Of a stretch of DNA of 64,000 nt, positions 45,527-53,950 are shown piece after piece. Origin of the DNA: an uncultured Bacteroidota bacterium (GTDB lineage: Bacteria; Bacteroidota; Bacteroidia; 2-12-FULL-35-15); contig CAIYIS010000081.1 in assembly GCA_903926385.1 (NCBI GenBank), forward strand, positions 62,001-126,000, written 5' to 3'. Under the pieces are notes generated by a model. The model ran no database searches. It was not told where the DNA came from and saw only the letters and a program-made list of their open reading frames with translations. Each line of letters begins with the position of its first letter. Within the stretch, counting starts at the first letter, position 1. The position numbers were made by a program, and so were the translations under genes.

Positions 45527-45970
45527 TTATTTTGAGTTTACGAGCAATCTGATGAGTTGAGAAGTGGTAATTACATCTTTAAAACCTTTTAACAAGAGTC
45601 CGTTTGCTAATTCTTTATCACCTGTCCAGAGTTTTGCTTTTAGGTGTTTGGTTAACGCCACAAAAGGAGTGTCGTTAATATCTATAAGTTCTACTAATTT
45701 TACAGCATAATGAATTGTTTTATGCGGCAACAGGTCTTCGTTGATAAAAGTGATATTATTTGTAACTAATGCAACCAATTCTTCAATTTCTGAATCCGAG
45801 AGTTTGGTGTATTTCTTTAGTTTATTGCGATGTTTCAGTAATTCGAGATTCAAAAAACTGCAAGAATAAAATTGAAAATGAGAGGGTGAATGAATAAGTA
45901 TTTTTGGAATGCTACTGTTCGAATTGAGTATTGCGCTGAACACAATATTGGTGTCGACAATTATTTTCAC
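45527..45970 (-). CDS. PIN-domain toxin (VapC-like RNase)
   Basis: The 147-residue protein has the PIN-fold acidic residues: IIVDTNIVFSAIL at the start, a central Glu (LNLELLKHR), INDTPFVALTKHL and WTGDKELANGL near the end. PIN proteins of this kind cleave RNA and are toxins of type II modules. Its start overlaps the antitoxin stop by 4 nt (ATGA), so translation is coupled. It belongs to the family of putative PIN toxins separate from classical VapC. Confidence 0.85.
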   Translation of the reverse strand: MKIIVDTNIVFSAILNSNSSIPKILIHSPSHFQFYSCSFLNLELLKHRNKLKKYTKLSDSEIEELVALVTNNITFINEDLLPHKTIHYAVKLVELIDINDTPFVALTKHLKAKLWTGDKELANGLLLKGFKDVITTSQLIRLLVNSK

Positions 45971-46170
45971 TTCGCAAACCTTTTACTATTTTTTGTCCAC
46001 CAGTCTTTGTTTACTTTACTTGCCAAACCGTCCACTGTTTTTTGAGACACATTTGTTTTTGCAGTCAACTCACTGTATCGTGCATAATTCAGAAAATCCT
46101 GCAAATCGTCCGTATCCATAGTTGCAGGTAATCGAATGATTACTTCTTTATCGGTTCTTTCTATTAACAT
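45967..46170 (-). CDS. Antitoxin partner of the PIN toxin
   Basis: The 67-residue protein lies directly upstream of the PIN gene with a 4-nt overlap. Its first half (IERTDKEVIIRLPATMDTDDLQDFLNYARY) resembles short antitoxins of this toxin class, and the second half is basic and Trp-containing, probably the part that binds the toxin. No clear DNA-binding motif is seen. A promoter element (TATATTTG, minus strand) is at 46195-46202. Confidence 0.75.
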   Translation of the reverse strand: MLIERTDKEVIIRLPATMDTDDLQDFLNYARYSELTAKTNVSQKTVDGLASKVNKDWWTKNSKRFAK

Positions 46171-46194
46171 TTTTTCGGTACATTAAATTACGCA

Positions 46195-46202
46195 CAAATA
46201 TA
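46195..46202 (-). promoter_or_regulatory. Predicted -7 element of toxin-antitoxin operon
   Basis: Minus strand TATATTTG matches TAnnTTTG, 24 nt upstream of the antitoxin ATG. Confidence 0.6.
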
Positions 46203-46284
46203 CAATATTATTTATTGCCAACCATTAGTTTCATTACTTCCTTCCGGTTTTTGACTCAACAAATGTAATAAAAAAACTCCCTTT

Positions 46285-46659
46285 TCACTTCCCCCCCTTC
46301 AAAATATCCTTCAGAATTTCCACTTCGAGTTTTAGTTTTTCTATTTCTTTATCCTTTTCGGCCAATTTTTGAACGGCCTGTTCATTGCCGTTAGCAAGGG
46401 TAAAGTTGGTTTTCTCGTCAAGAGCCTGGGCTATTTCGTGAAAAAAATTATACCCAATGGCTTCGCTTATTTCCCATAACAAATAGGTTTGCATAGAAGG
46501 TCGCCTTAGTAATGGGTTAACAGCTCCATTTGCTCTGCCTATTTTACGGGCAATTGCAGACTTTTGCAGTTTTCTTTCATTTATTACCTTTTGCAATAAC
46601 TCACCAATATTCACTGTCATCATATCTGTTTTTTTCTTTCCTCTATTTAAATAACTCAT
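46285..46659 (-). CDS. Helix-turn-helix protein with C-terminal coiled coil
   Basis: The 124-residue protein has an XRE-like helix-turn-helix (about 17-60: GELLQKVINERKLQKSAIARKIG, then AVNPLLRRPSM) followed by SEAIGYNFFHEIAQ and a C-terminal coiled coil (about 95-122, EKDKEIEKLKLEVEILKDIL). It is probably a dimeric DNA-binding protein. The Met at residue 13 or 14 is an alternative start. Array C lies 36 nt upstream of its start codon, so the array would be in its promoter or leader. Confidence 0.75.
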   Translation of the reverse strand: MSYLNRGKKKTDMMTVNIGELLQKVINERKLQKSAIARKIGRANGAVNPLLRRPSMQTYLLWEISEAIGYNFFHEIAQALDEKTNFTLANGNEQAVQKLAEKDKEIEKLKLEVEILKDILKGGK

Positions 46660-46694
46660 TTTATCTATTATTAATATTTTAAAATATGCCGGAT

Positions 46695-46812
46695 AGGTTT
46701 TAAACCTTGCGCTCTAGGTTTTAAACCTCGCGGTCTAGGTTTTAAACCTCATGCTCTAGGTTTTAAACCTCGCGGTCTAGGTTTTAAATCTCAAAGTATA
46801 AGTTTAAAACCT
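46695..46812. repeat. Tandem array C: 6 units of exactly 21 bp
   Basis: The core AGGTTTTAAACCT, palindromic around one central T, begins at 46695, 46716, 46737, 46758, 46779 and 46800 (last copies degenerate), always 21 bp apart. The 8 nt between cores vary: TGCGCTCT, CGCGGTCT, CATGCTCT, CGCGGTCT. It lies between the HTH gene and the terminator of the next gene upstream. Confidence 0.95.
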
Positions 46813-46829
46813 ATTATTAGGTATTAAAC

Positions 46830-46870
46830 AAAAAAAATGTAGTCCGATTTAATTATTCGAACTACATTTA
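46830..46870 (-). terminator. Terminator of the gene at 46886
   Basis: AAATGTAGTCCGA and TCGAACTACATTT form a stem of 13 bp with one mismatch and an 8-nt loop; a T-run follows on the minus strand. Confidence 0.8.
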
Positions 46871-46885
46871 ATACACTATTATATA

Positions 46886-47329
46886 TTACTTAAAAAACTG
46901 TTTGTATTCGGCCGACTTGGTATCGTAAAGCGCTCCACCACCTGTATCGGCTTTGTAATCGGTGTATTTTTTGTCGAGCAAACCGTTTTGATAATTATCG
47001 TAATCGTGCATACGTTTGGTTTCGGTACAAGCCTTAGAAATGGCATCTAACCGCATAGCTGTGTTTTGAAGAGCCGAACGGTCGAAATAATCTTTCGAAA
47101 ACTCCGCCCAGTCTACATCCGGACTCATTAGCGATGGCTGATTATTGCTATAATCATTCACCTTGTTTACAAATAATTTGTTGGTTTCGTCAATACTTCC
47201 GTAACGACTGTTTTCCTCGTCCGTCAGGTTTTGAAGTTTGGCCGAAATCAAAGCTTCCAACTCGTCTATTTTGGTATTAATAGCCGTGAGGTCGGATGCC
47301 GAAAAATGTTTCTCAATAATGTTCTGCAT
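46886..47329 (-). CDS. Hypothetical helical protein
   Basis: I do not recognise this 147-residue protein. It has no signal peptide or membrane segment, is acidic and mostly helical, with a coiled-coil-like first third (SDLTAINTKIDELEALISAKLQNL). Codon use is like its neighbours. A terminator directly follows. It might be a structural or regulatory protein; no evidence supports either. Confidence 0.6.
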   Translation of the reverse strand: MQNIIEKHFSASDLTAINTKIDELEALISAKLQNLTDEENSRYGSIDETNKLFVNKVNDYSNNQPSLMSPDVDWAEFSKDYFDRSALQNTAMRLDAISKACTETKRMHDYDNYQNGLLDKKYTDYKADTGGGALYDTKSAEYKQFFK

Positions 47330-47443
47330 ACTGTTTTTGTTTTTGGATTAGTACATATTTTTTGATGGATAAAATTTCCGTCAGCGAAAATAATAGTAAA
47401 CACAAAAACATCAAGCAACTTTTTTGTGAAGACGTCATGTTTT

Positions 47444-48013
47444 TTATGAAGGCGTCATTTTGGGATTATATTTTGGGTCATTGAAAAGTTGTATGCCCAT
47501 TTTTGGCGACACATTTAACACAGTTCCGTCATTAAGCCGGACCATAAACAAGCGCTTTATTTTAAACACTTGTTTTATCTGCCCGCCATGCACAACAAAC
47601 GAACGGTGTATCCTTATAAAATCGGCCGAAAGCAGAGGACAAATATGTTTCAGATTTTTGCTGATGTTATACTTTCGCCCATTAAGGAGATGCACTTCAG
47701 TGTACGATTCATTAGCCTGGCAATACAAAATATCGGTAAACAGAATATCAAAGCCAAGGCTGGTATCTTTGCTTTTCAATCGGTCGGTTTGTTTATCTGC
47801 ATTTTCTGTTTTGCGAAGCATATGCAAGGGAATGTAAATATCACCCTTAATGTGCACTATCTCGCCTTCGGCCAATTGCTCAATATTGGCGGGCAGTTCG
47901 ATGGTAATTATTTTTTTATTATCGCGGGTAATAATTTCGATAGGAGGCCGCTTGGCTTTGCTAGCGCCAAATATAAAGAGTGCTTTTACAAATGTCAATA
48001 TACGTTTCTTCAT
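47444..48013 (-). CDS. LytTR-domain DNA-binding protein without receiver
   Basis: The 189-residue protein ends in a LytTR domain (about 90-180: FTDILYCQANESYTEVHLLNG, FIRIHRSFVVH, DGTVLNVS). The first 85 residues have no receiver domain; a short hydrophobic N-terminus (ILTFVKALFIFGAS) is followed by beta-rich sequence. It lies on the same strand as the hybrid kinase and downstream of it by 161 nt. It could be a target of that signalling system, or independent. Confidence 0.8.
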   Translation of the reverse strand: MKKRILTFVKALFIFGASKAKRPPIEIITRDNKKIITIELPANIEQLAEGEIVHIKGDIYIPLHMLRKTENADKQTDRLKSKDTSLGFDILFTDILYCQANESYTEVHLLNGRKYNISKNLKHICPLLSADFIRIHRSFVVHGGQIKQVFKIKRLFMVRLNDGTVLNVSPKMGIQLFNDPKYNPKMTPS

Positions 48014-48174
48014 CCCGGAACGAATATGTTATTTTAGGAAAACTAAATTACAAAAAATAATATTTCGTAAACCGATGAAGGGCAATTATTTTTTGGGAGA
48101 TTATTTTAACACAACTGCACACCCTGCCATTAAAGGGAATTGGTGGGTGGAAAAGAAAATTAATTTTTAAATTT

Positions 48175-51100
48175 TCAGGAAATAAATGGTTTCATTTCGG
48201 CCACAGTTGCCAGCAATATGGTTCTGAAAGAGGATAGCTGCTCGTAGGTGACAGTCGAAAAATTGCCTTTCGATTTTGCCATCATTTCTGTAAAAGCCGA
48301 AAGATAATCGGGTGCCACAAACATAACAACACTAGGCGTTACATCGTGTACCATCAATCTATATGCTTTATGATTTTTTTCAACAAATCTGTCTATGAGT
48401 TGCTGCCACTTGTTTTCTATCGATTGGGCAAAAGCAGCACCTACTTTTTTCTCAATATTTTCATCTCCACCTATCCTTTGCAACACACCCGCTCTGTTGT
48501 AATACCGCAACCCGGTGTATGGATTCAATTGCTTCGAAATTTTTTCGAGCAAATTATCCAGTTCATAGGGTTTGCTTATGTAGTCGTCCATTCCGGCTTG
48601 CATGGCCTTTTTAATTTGTGCGGTAAGTGCATTAGCCGAAAAACCAATAACCGGAATGCGAAGAGCCATTTCGTTTCTGATAATTTTGGTGGCTTTTATT
48701 CCATCCATTTCGGGCATTTGCAAATCCATTAATATCACATCAGCATCATTTTCTTTTAAATATTCGAGCAATGGTTTGGCCCTGTCGAAACTGATGATTT
48801 GTTTAAAATAGGGTTTCAACATTTCTTCTGCCAATACCTGATTTACGATATTATCTTCGGCCAGCAACAGTGTTGATACCGCCAATCGCGACTTGTCGAA
48901 CGTTTTATTTTTTACCTCGGTTGATGTTTGTTTATCTGCAATAAGAAATGGAAGGGAAAAATAAAATTTACTTCCCACCTTCTTTTTGCTTTCTACAAAC
49001 AATTCTCCACCTAGTAATTCAATCAGTTCTTTCGAAATACTTAATCCCAAACCGGTGCCACCGTATTTTTTTATGATGGATACATCTTCTTGCGAAAATG
49101 GCTCAAACAGGCCTTTCAGATACTTTTTCGAAACACCTATGCCTGTATCTATAACTTCAAAATTGACCTGTATTTTTCTTCCAATAATTTTCGAAACACT
49201 TACATTTATTTTCACTCCGCCCTTTTCGGTAAATTTAATAGCATTGCTCACCAAGTTATGCATAACCTGAGCCACTCTAAAAGCATCGCCAATTAGGTAG
49301 TTCGGAATATCATCACTCACTTCGAGTTCAAAAGTTATGTCTCTTTTATCTGCTAATAATTTATGCTGATTAAACACCGAATTCATCATTTCGTGAATAG
49401 CAAATGGTCGTTTTTCGAATTCTATTTTTCCGTTTTCAATCTTGGCTAGATCCAGAATATCGTTAACAATAGACAATAAGGAGGCAGAAGCATTGCGGAT
49501 AATTTCGGTGTAATCAATACCTTTTTTCGAAGGGTCTGTTTTGTCGAGCAATGTGGCCGCACTGGCTATAGCATTAAGAGGTGTTCGGATTTCATGGCTC
49601 ATGTTCGATAAGAACGCCTGCTTTGCATTAGCCGATTTTAAAGCCAGTTTTGTTTGTTCTTTCAGCTGCTTTTCCACTTCTTTCTGACGGCTCATATCGA
49701 GCAATATTCCAATAGAACCTATAATCTTTTTTTCGATATCAAACAGTGGAGAGCCGCTCACCAGAACCGGGACAAGGCTTCCGTCACTTCGTTTCATCAA
49801 TACCTCATACACATTGGATGCCCCTGTTTTTCTTCGCTTATTTTCTGCTTTTATAAATTTTTGACTTTGCGGTGGAAATAACAATTGTGTAGTTACTTTA
49901 TTTATAACATCACTTTCATTCTTGTAATTTAAAATTTCCAGCATTCGTTTATTGGTTCCAACCAATATATCGTTTTTATCTGCTTCCAGAAAACCCAGGC
50001 CCATATTCTCAATAATACTTTCGTATTTATCTTTTGTAATTTGCAATACTGTCTGGGCTTTGCTCCTCTCCGTTATATCTGTGTATTTCCACAAATGCCC
50101 TTGATATTCTTCATTTCGGTAAATAGGAATGTAGCTACGCTCTATAATTTTTCCTGACTCCATTTCCAACACTTCGCCCAATACCAATTCTCTTTTATTA
50201 ACTATTTCATTAATTCGGGCAATAAATTTTTGAGGATGTTTAAAAAGTAAAGCCAACTGCCTAGCACTATCAATAGAATTAGCCCCTACAAGCGAATCCG
50301 GAGTTTGGTCAATAGAAAATATGGAACAAAACATTTTATTTATTAAAACGATTTTATGTTCCTCATTTTCGAGCAATATTCCTTGGTTGAGATTGGTAAT
50401 AAGCGAAGACAAGCGAGCATTCGATGTTTCCATTTCCAACTGCTGCAGCTTCTTTTCGGTAATATTCCGAATAGAAACGGTAACCGAAATTTCATTATTA
50501 AATTCGAAGTAATTAAACTGAGCATTGAACCAATCATCATTTTGCGGATGCCGATATTCCAAATCTAATGTCTCTTTCAACCGAAGTACCTGTTGAATAG
50601 ACAAAACAATCTTTTCTCCAAAACTATCTGGAAACACTTGTGTTACGTGACGTCCAATAATTTTATTTTTTGGAAGAAACAAATCTTTTTCGTTTCTCAC
50701 CCAAGCTTCTGAGAAAATTAAATCCGCATTTATTTCAAAAATAATATCGTGAGTAGAATTAATAATTTTGTGAAGCCTGCGCTCCGAAAATTCCAGGTCC
50801 TGATTTTTATAATTGTATTGGTTGGTAATTTCTTTCAATTCTCTGTTCGATTTTTCGAGAAGCTGAATAAGATGGAGCAAATCAATTGTATTGTCGGAAA
50901 GAGAAAAATCGGTTAAGGCAATATTGTTATCGGTCAGGTCCGAACTCTTATTAATCCAAGGAGTTCCGAAATAAAATAGATCATCATCAATTTTTATAAA
51001 CTGTCCTTGAAATATAAGCGAGGAGTTTTCTTTTCGCACCACCACCAAGATTCCTTCTAGTTTCGATTGATCAGTGTTTTCTCTTATATTATCAGGGCTT

Positions 51101-51252
51101 ATGAGCGTAAATTCCTGTTCAAAATCTTTACCAATTGCCTCTGGAAAATGTTTTAAAAGCGAGGGACCAGCATTTTGAATTTTCCAGGATTGGTTAAATG
51201 AGAAATAAAATGGATATAATTTCGAAAACAGTTTATGAAGTTCATTTTTCAT
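48175..51252 (-). CDS. PAS-rich hybrid sensor histidine kinase
   Basis: The 1025-residue protein has no clear transmembrane helix, so it is cytoplasmic. After an N-terminal sensing region (about 1-150) there are three PAS domains (about 155-265, 280-395, 405-520). The HisKA domain has the phosphoacceptor His553 in SNMSHEIRTPLN. The ATPase domain has NLVSNAIKFT, DTGIGV and GGTGLGLSIS. A receiver domain follows (phosphoacceptor Asp843 in LMDLQMPEMDG, Lys894). The C-terminal 110 residues resemble an HPt domain with His969 in MVHDVTPS. A LytTR response regulator gene is divergent, 204 nt away. Confidence 0.92.
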   Translation of the reverse strand: MKNELHKLFSKLYPFYFSFNQSWKIQNAGPSLLKHFPEAIGKDFEQEFTLISPDNIRENTDQSKLEGILVVVRKENSSLIFQGQFIKIDDDLFYFGTPWINKSSDLTDNNIALTDFSLSDNTIDLLHLIQLLEKSNRELKEITNQYNYKNQDLEFSERRLHKIINSTHDIIFEINADLIFSEAWVRNEKDLFLPKNKIIGRHVTQVFPDSFGEKIVLSIQQVLRLKETLDLEYRHPQNDDWFNAQFNYFEFNNEISVTVSIRNITEKKLQQLEMETSNARLSSLITNLNQGILLENEEHKIVLINKMFCSIFSIDQTPDSLVGANSIDSARQLALLFKHPQKFIARINEIVNKRELVLGEVLEMESGKIIERSYIPIYRNEEYQGHLWKYTDITERSKAQTVLQITKDKYESIIENMGLGFLEADKNDILVGTNKRMLEILNYKNESDVINKVTTQLLFPPQSQKFIKAENKRRKTGASNVYEVLMKRSDGSLVPVLVSGSPLFDIEKKIIGSIGILLDMSRQKEVEKQLKEQTKLALKSANAKQAFLSNMSHEIRTPLNAIASAATLLDKTDPSKKGIDYTEIIRNASASLLSIVNDILDLAKIENGKIEFEKRPFAIHEMMNSVFNQHKLLADKRDITFELEVSDDIPNYLIGDAFRVAQVMHNLVSNAIKFTEKGGVKINVSVSKIIGRKIQVNFEVIDTGIGVSKKYLKGLFEPFSQEDVSIIKKYGGTGLGLSISKELIELLGGELFVESKKKVGSKFYFSLPFLIADKQTSTEVKNKTFDKSRLAVSTLLLAEDNIVNQVLAEEMLKPYFKQIISFDRAKPLLEYLKENDADVILMDLQMPEMDGIKATKIIRNEMALRIPVIGFSANALTAQIKKAMQAGMDDYISKPYELDNLLEKISKQLNPYTGLRYYNRAGVLQRIGGDENIEKKVGAAFAQSIENKWQQLIDRFVEKNHKAYRLMVHDVTPSVVMFVAPDYLSAFTEMMAKSKGNFSTVTYEQLSSFRTILLATVAEMKPFIS

Positions 51253-51279
51253 TTTGTCAGTCCTTTTTACGCTAAACAG

Positions 51280-51294
51280 CCAAATGGCATTTGG
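51280..51294. promoter_or_regulatory. Palindromic operator candidate in kinase/regulator spacer
   Basis: CCAAATG and CATTTGG form a perfect 7-bp inverted repeat around one G. It lies 28 nt upstream of the kinase ATG, between divergent genes. It could be an autoregulatory site. Confidence 0.5.
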
Positions 51295-51410
51295 AGTGAA
51301 TTCTGTTTTTTCTCTTCAACAAAAGAAAGCCCTGAACAACTCATATATCGTGACTAATCACTCTTCTTTCGGCACATAGTAAAAATTCGATACTGCAATA
51401 GTAATAAAAA

Positions 51411-51442
51411 TTTGTACGCATATCAAAAAAATACTATGTTTG
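51411..51442 (+). promoter_or_regulatory. Promoter of the LytTR response regulator
   Basis: TTTG (51411-51414), a 20-nt spacer and TATGTTTG (51435-51442) match the Bacteroidota promoter consensus fully. Transcription would start about 9 nt before the ATG. Confidence 0.75.
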
Positions 51443-51456
51443 CGTAAAATCTAATC

Positions 51457-52152
51457 ATGGATAAAGCAATAATAATAGACGATGACATAGTAACTTGTGA
51501 ATTGATATCCGGTTATTTGTCAAAAATAGAAGACATCTCATTAGAAAAATCGTTTACAAACCCTCTGGAAGCAATTTCATATATTAAGGAAAACAGTGTA
51601 GATTTAGTATTTTTAGATATAGAGATGCCGAATATTAACGGTATTGAATTTCTTAAACTCACCAAAAGCGAATTAACTTCTTACATTATTATTTCTGCTC
51701 ACGAAAAATACGCCTTAGCCGGCTTCGAACTTGATGTGGTAGATTACTTACACAAACCCGTTTCGTTTGCGCGACTTGTGGCTGCAGTAGAAAAATTTAA
51801 AAAACGTAAGTTATTTACCTCCAAAAGCATTGAAGAAAATAAAGAGTTTGTATTTCTTAAAAATGAACAATTTATTGTGAAATACAAAAAGGACGATATC
51901 AGTTTTATTAAAGCACTAGGAGACTATGTATCTATTCATATTGGAGAAGAACGCATCATATTGCACAGCACCATGAACGAAGTAGAGAAAAAAATAAATT
52001 GGCACAGCTTGATTAGAGTACATCGATCTTATATTGTTAATATTAACAAAATAAAGAACATAGAAGACACGACCATTTCCTGCGGTAACGAACTAATACC
52101 AATCGGAATACGATACAAAGAAGCCTTTTTTGCGTTTATTAAACCCATTTAA
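51457..52152 (+). CDS. LytTR-family response regulator
   Basis: The 231-residue protein has a receiver domain (about 1-115; Asp8-Asp10 acidic cluster, phosphoacceptor Asp54 in VFLDIEMPN, Lys100 in YLHKPVS) and a LytTR DNA-binding domain (about 130-231: YKKDDISFIKALGDYVSIHI, WHSLIRVHRSYIVNI). It is divergent from the hybrid kinase and is the most likely phosphotransfer partner. Targets are unknown. Confidence 0.92.
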   Translation: MDKAIIIDDDIVTCELISGYLSKIEDISLEKSFTNPLEAISYIKENSVDLVFLDIEMPNINGIEFLKLTKSELTSYIIISAHEKYALAGFELDVVDYLHKPVSFARLVAAVEKFKKRKLFTSKSIEENKEFVFLKNEQFIVKYKKDDISFIKALGDYVSIHIGEERIILHSTMNEVEKKINWHSLIRVHRSYIVNINKIKNIEDTTISCGNELIPIGIRYKEAFFAFIKPI

Positions 52153-52241
52153 AGCTCTTTCTCTACCAAAGAAAATGAGTTTTGAATTAAAAAAATCATT
52201 TTCATTCAACTATCCAAACGTTAAACTGAACTTGTTTTGGA

Positions 52242-52382
52242 TTATCCCGAACGAATATTCAATCGCGCTCCACATATATGCTTTAATTTTGGAGTATCAG
52301 CTTTAACAGAATAGCAAAACAATCCTTTTGGCAATACAAAAATAACAAACAAGCTAGTAAAAGCAAACGATATTACATTCAT
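52242..52382 (-). CDS. Possible 46-residue peptide with N-terminal hydrophobic segment
   Basis: A frame from ATG 52382 fits inside the gap between the response regulator and the barrel gene. The first 20 residues (NVISFAFTSLFVIFVLPKGL) are hydrophobic like a signal or membrane segment, followed by a short polar tail with two Cys. No family or promoter is recognised; it may be chance. Confidence 0.25.
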   Translation of the reverse strand: MNVISFAFTSLFVIFVLPKGLFCYSVKADTPKLKHICGARLNIRSG

Positions 52383-52401
52383 TTTATTTAACTTTATTGA
52401 T

Positions 52402-53046
52402 ATGAAAAAAATTAAGATTTCCACTTTGACACTCTTCGTGCTCATCACGTTTACAAGTTACTCCCAAAGTCACTGGGTTATTGGAGTAGGAACAAATGTT
52501 GTGTCCGATAATGGAGGACGATTCAGTAAACTTCTAAACTTTAATAGTTATAACTACGTTCCATATTTCTCTACATTGAGTGTCGCCAGAGAAATGACTT
52601 ACGGATTTACAGCTGAGGCGATTGGTAACTACAACAAATTATGGCAAGGAAAATTAGTTAATGGCCAGTACAACAGTCACTCATCATCCAATTATTTTTC
52701 AGTTGATTTATTGTTAAAATACGATTTTCACTACTTCTTGAAAGACAAAAAATGGTATGTCTTACCATTGGCAATGATAGGGGGCGGATACTCCGACAGG
52801 GGAATTGAAACACCTAATTATAGCGATTTAAATCACTCTAACAAGACAGGGTCACCTACGTTTGATCTTGGAGTTGGAGCAAAATTTGTTATCTATAAAA
52901 GATTTGGAGCAGTCTATCAATCTTTAGCTAAATTCGTTGTTGGAGACAAAACATCGTCTAATCATGTTCAGCATGTGCTAACTATCACCTATGCCTTACC
53001 TAGTCACAAGAGGATGTTTTTGCTTCGCAAAACGGGTAGATTCTAA
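52402..53046 (+). CDS. Predicted outer-membrane beta-barrel protein
   Basis: The 214-residue protein has a signal peptide (about 1-22, ending SYSQ). The mature part shows alternating strand patterns (HWVIGVGTNVVSD, YFSTLSVAREMTYGFTAEAIG, FDLGVGAKFVIYKRFGAVYQSL) and ends KRMFLLRKTGRF, consistent with an OmpA-like 8-strand barrel. It lies between the response regulator and the polysaccharide genes. No binding partner can be named. Confidence 0.75.
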   Translation: MKKIKISTLTLFVLITFTSYSQSHWVIGVGTNVVSDNGGRFSKLLNFNSYNYVPYFSTLSVAREMTYGFTAEAIGNYNKLWQGKLVNGQYNSHSSSNYFSVDLLLKYDFHYFLKDKKWYVLPLAMIGGGYSDRGIETPNYSDLNHSNKTGSPTFDLGVGAKFVIYKRFGAVYQSLAKFVVGDKTSSNHVQHVLTITYALPSHKRMFLLRKTGRF

Positions 53047-53289
53047 CTTTAAGAGCACATTATCTGCAAACAGTTTAGTTGTAACCAAAATTCAGCTTCC
53101 TCGTTTTTCCTTTAAGAAATAAATGAATATTTAATTAATATACCTCGAAATAATTAACTTATTTTGCGTTTGGAGTTTGATCTAACAAACTAGTTCGTTT
53201 ACTCTTTTAACTATAACTCACAACGCGAATGATATAATGTTTCAGTTGAGATGCATAATTGGGTATTTTATAATACAGAACTAACGGAG

Positions 53290-53297
53290 TATATTTG
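53290..53297 (+). promoter_or_regulatory. Predicted -7 element upstream of wbpD-like gene
   Basis: TATATTTG matches TAnnTTTG, 35 nt upstream of the ATG at 53333. No clear -33 TTTG. Confidence 0.5.
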
Positions 53298-53332
53298 TAA
53301 GCTATTTTAAATTTACTTTAACACTAACACGT

Positions 53333-53908
53333 ATGGAAAAAGGATATTATTCCCACGAAACAGCTGTAATTGATGAAGGCTGCAAAATTGGCAAGGACAC
53401 GAAAATATGGCACTTTTCTCATATTATGGCAAATTGTGTTTTAGGTGAGAAATGCAATATTGGTCAAAATGTTGTAATTTCCCCTGAAGTGGTTTTGGGC
53501 AAAAATGTAAAAGTTCAAAATAATGTTTCAATTTACACAGGAGTCACTTGTGATGATGATGTTTTCTTGGGACCATCAATGGTATTCACAAATGTAATTA
53601 ATCCCAGAAGTGCCATCAACCGAAAAAACGAATACGCCAAAACTCATGTGGGAATAGGTGCTTCAATCGGTGCAAATGCAACCATCATTTGTGGACACGA
53701 TATAGGCAAATTCGCATTTATCGGTGCCGGAGCAGTAGTTACCAAAAATGTTCCTCCTTATTCCTTGTGGGTTGGTAATCCGGCAAAACAAATGGGATGG
53801 ATAAGCGAATATGGACACCGGCTGGTATTTGATAAAAACGGAATTGGTATTTGCTCGGAAAGTAAAGAAAAATACCAACTCACCAATGGAGTAGTGAACA
53901 AAATTTAA
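53333..53908 (+). CDS. Hexapeptide N-acetyltransferase, WbpD/WlbB-like
   Basis: The 191-residue protein is a left-handed beta-helix acetyltransferase, with hexapeptide repeats from about residue 10 to 140 (IGKDTKIWHFSHIMANCVLG, IGASIGANATIICGHDIG, GAGAVVTKNVPPYSLWVGNPAK). It closely fits enzymes that acetylate the 3-amino group of UDP-2-acetamido-3-amino-2,3-dideoxy-glucuronate. The adjacent wbpB-like gene supports this. The product would be a sugar for O-antigen or capsule. Confidence 0.85.
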   Translation: MEKGYYSHETAVIDEGCKIGKDTKIWHFSHIMANCVLGEKCNIGQNVVISPEVVLGKNVKVQNNVSIYTGVTCDDDVFLGPSMVFTNVINPRSAINRKNEYAKTHVGIGASIGANATIICGHDIGKFAFIGAGAVVTKNVPPYSLWVGNPAKQMGWISEYGHRLVFDKNGIGICSESKEKYQLTNGVVNKI

Positions 53909-53914
53909 TGAACT

Positions 53915-53935
53915 GTATGCATAAAAAATGCATAC
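53915..53935 (+). repeat. Hairpin between wbpD- and wbpB-like genes
   Basis: GTATGCAT, AAAAA, ATGCATAC: a perfect 8-bp stem with a 5-nt loop in the 42-nt intercistronic spacer. No T-run follows, so it may be a processing or stability element. Confidence 0.6.
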
Positions 53936-53950
53936 TTAACATCTGCTTAT

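Noticed and set aside
46695-46812. CRISPR array (conserved cores with variable spacers)
   Set aside because: Cores are 13 bp and the variable parts only 8 bp and partly repeated; no cas gene is nearby.
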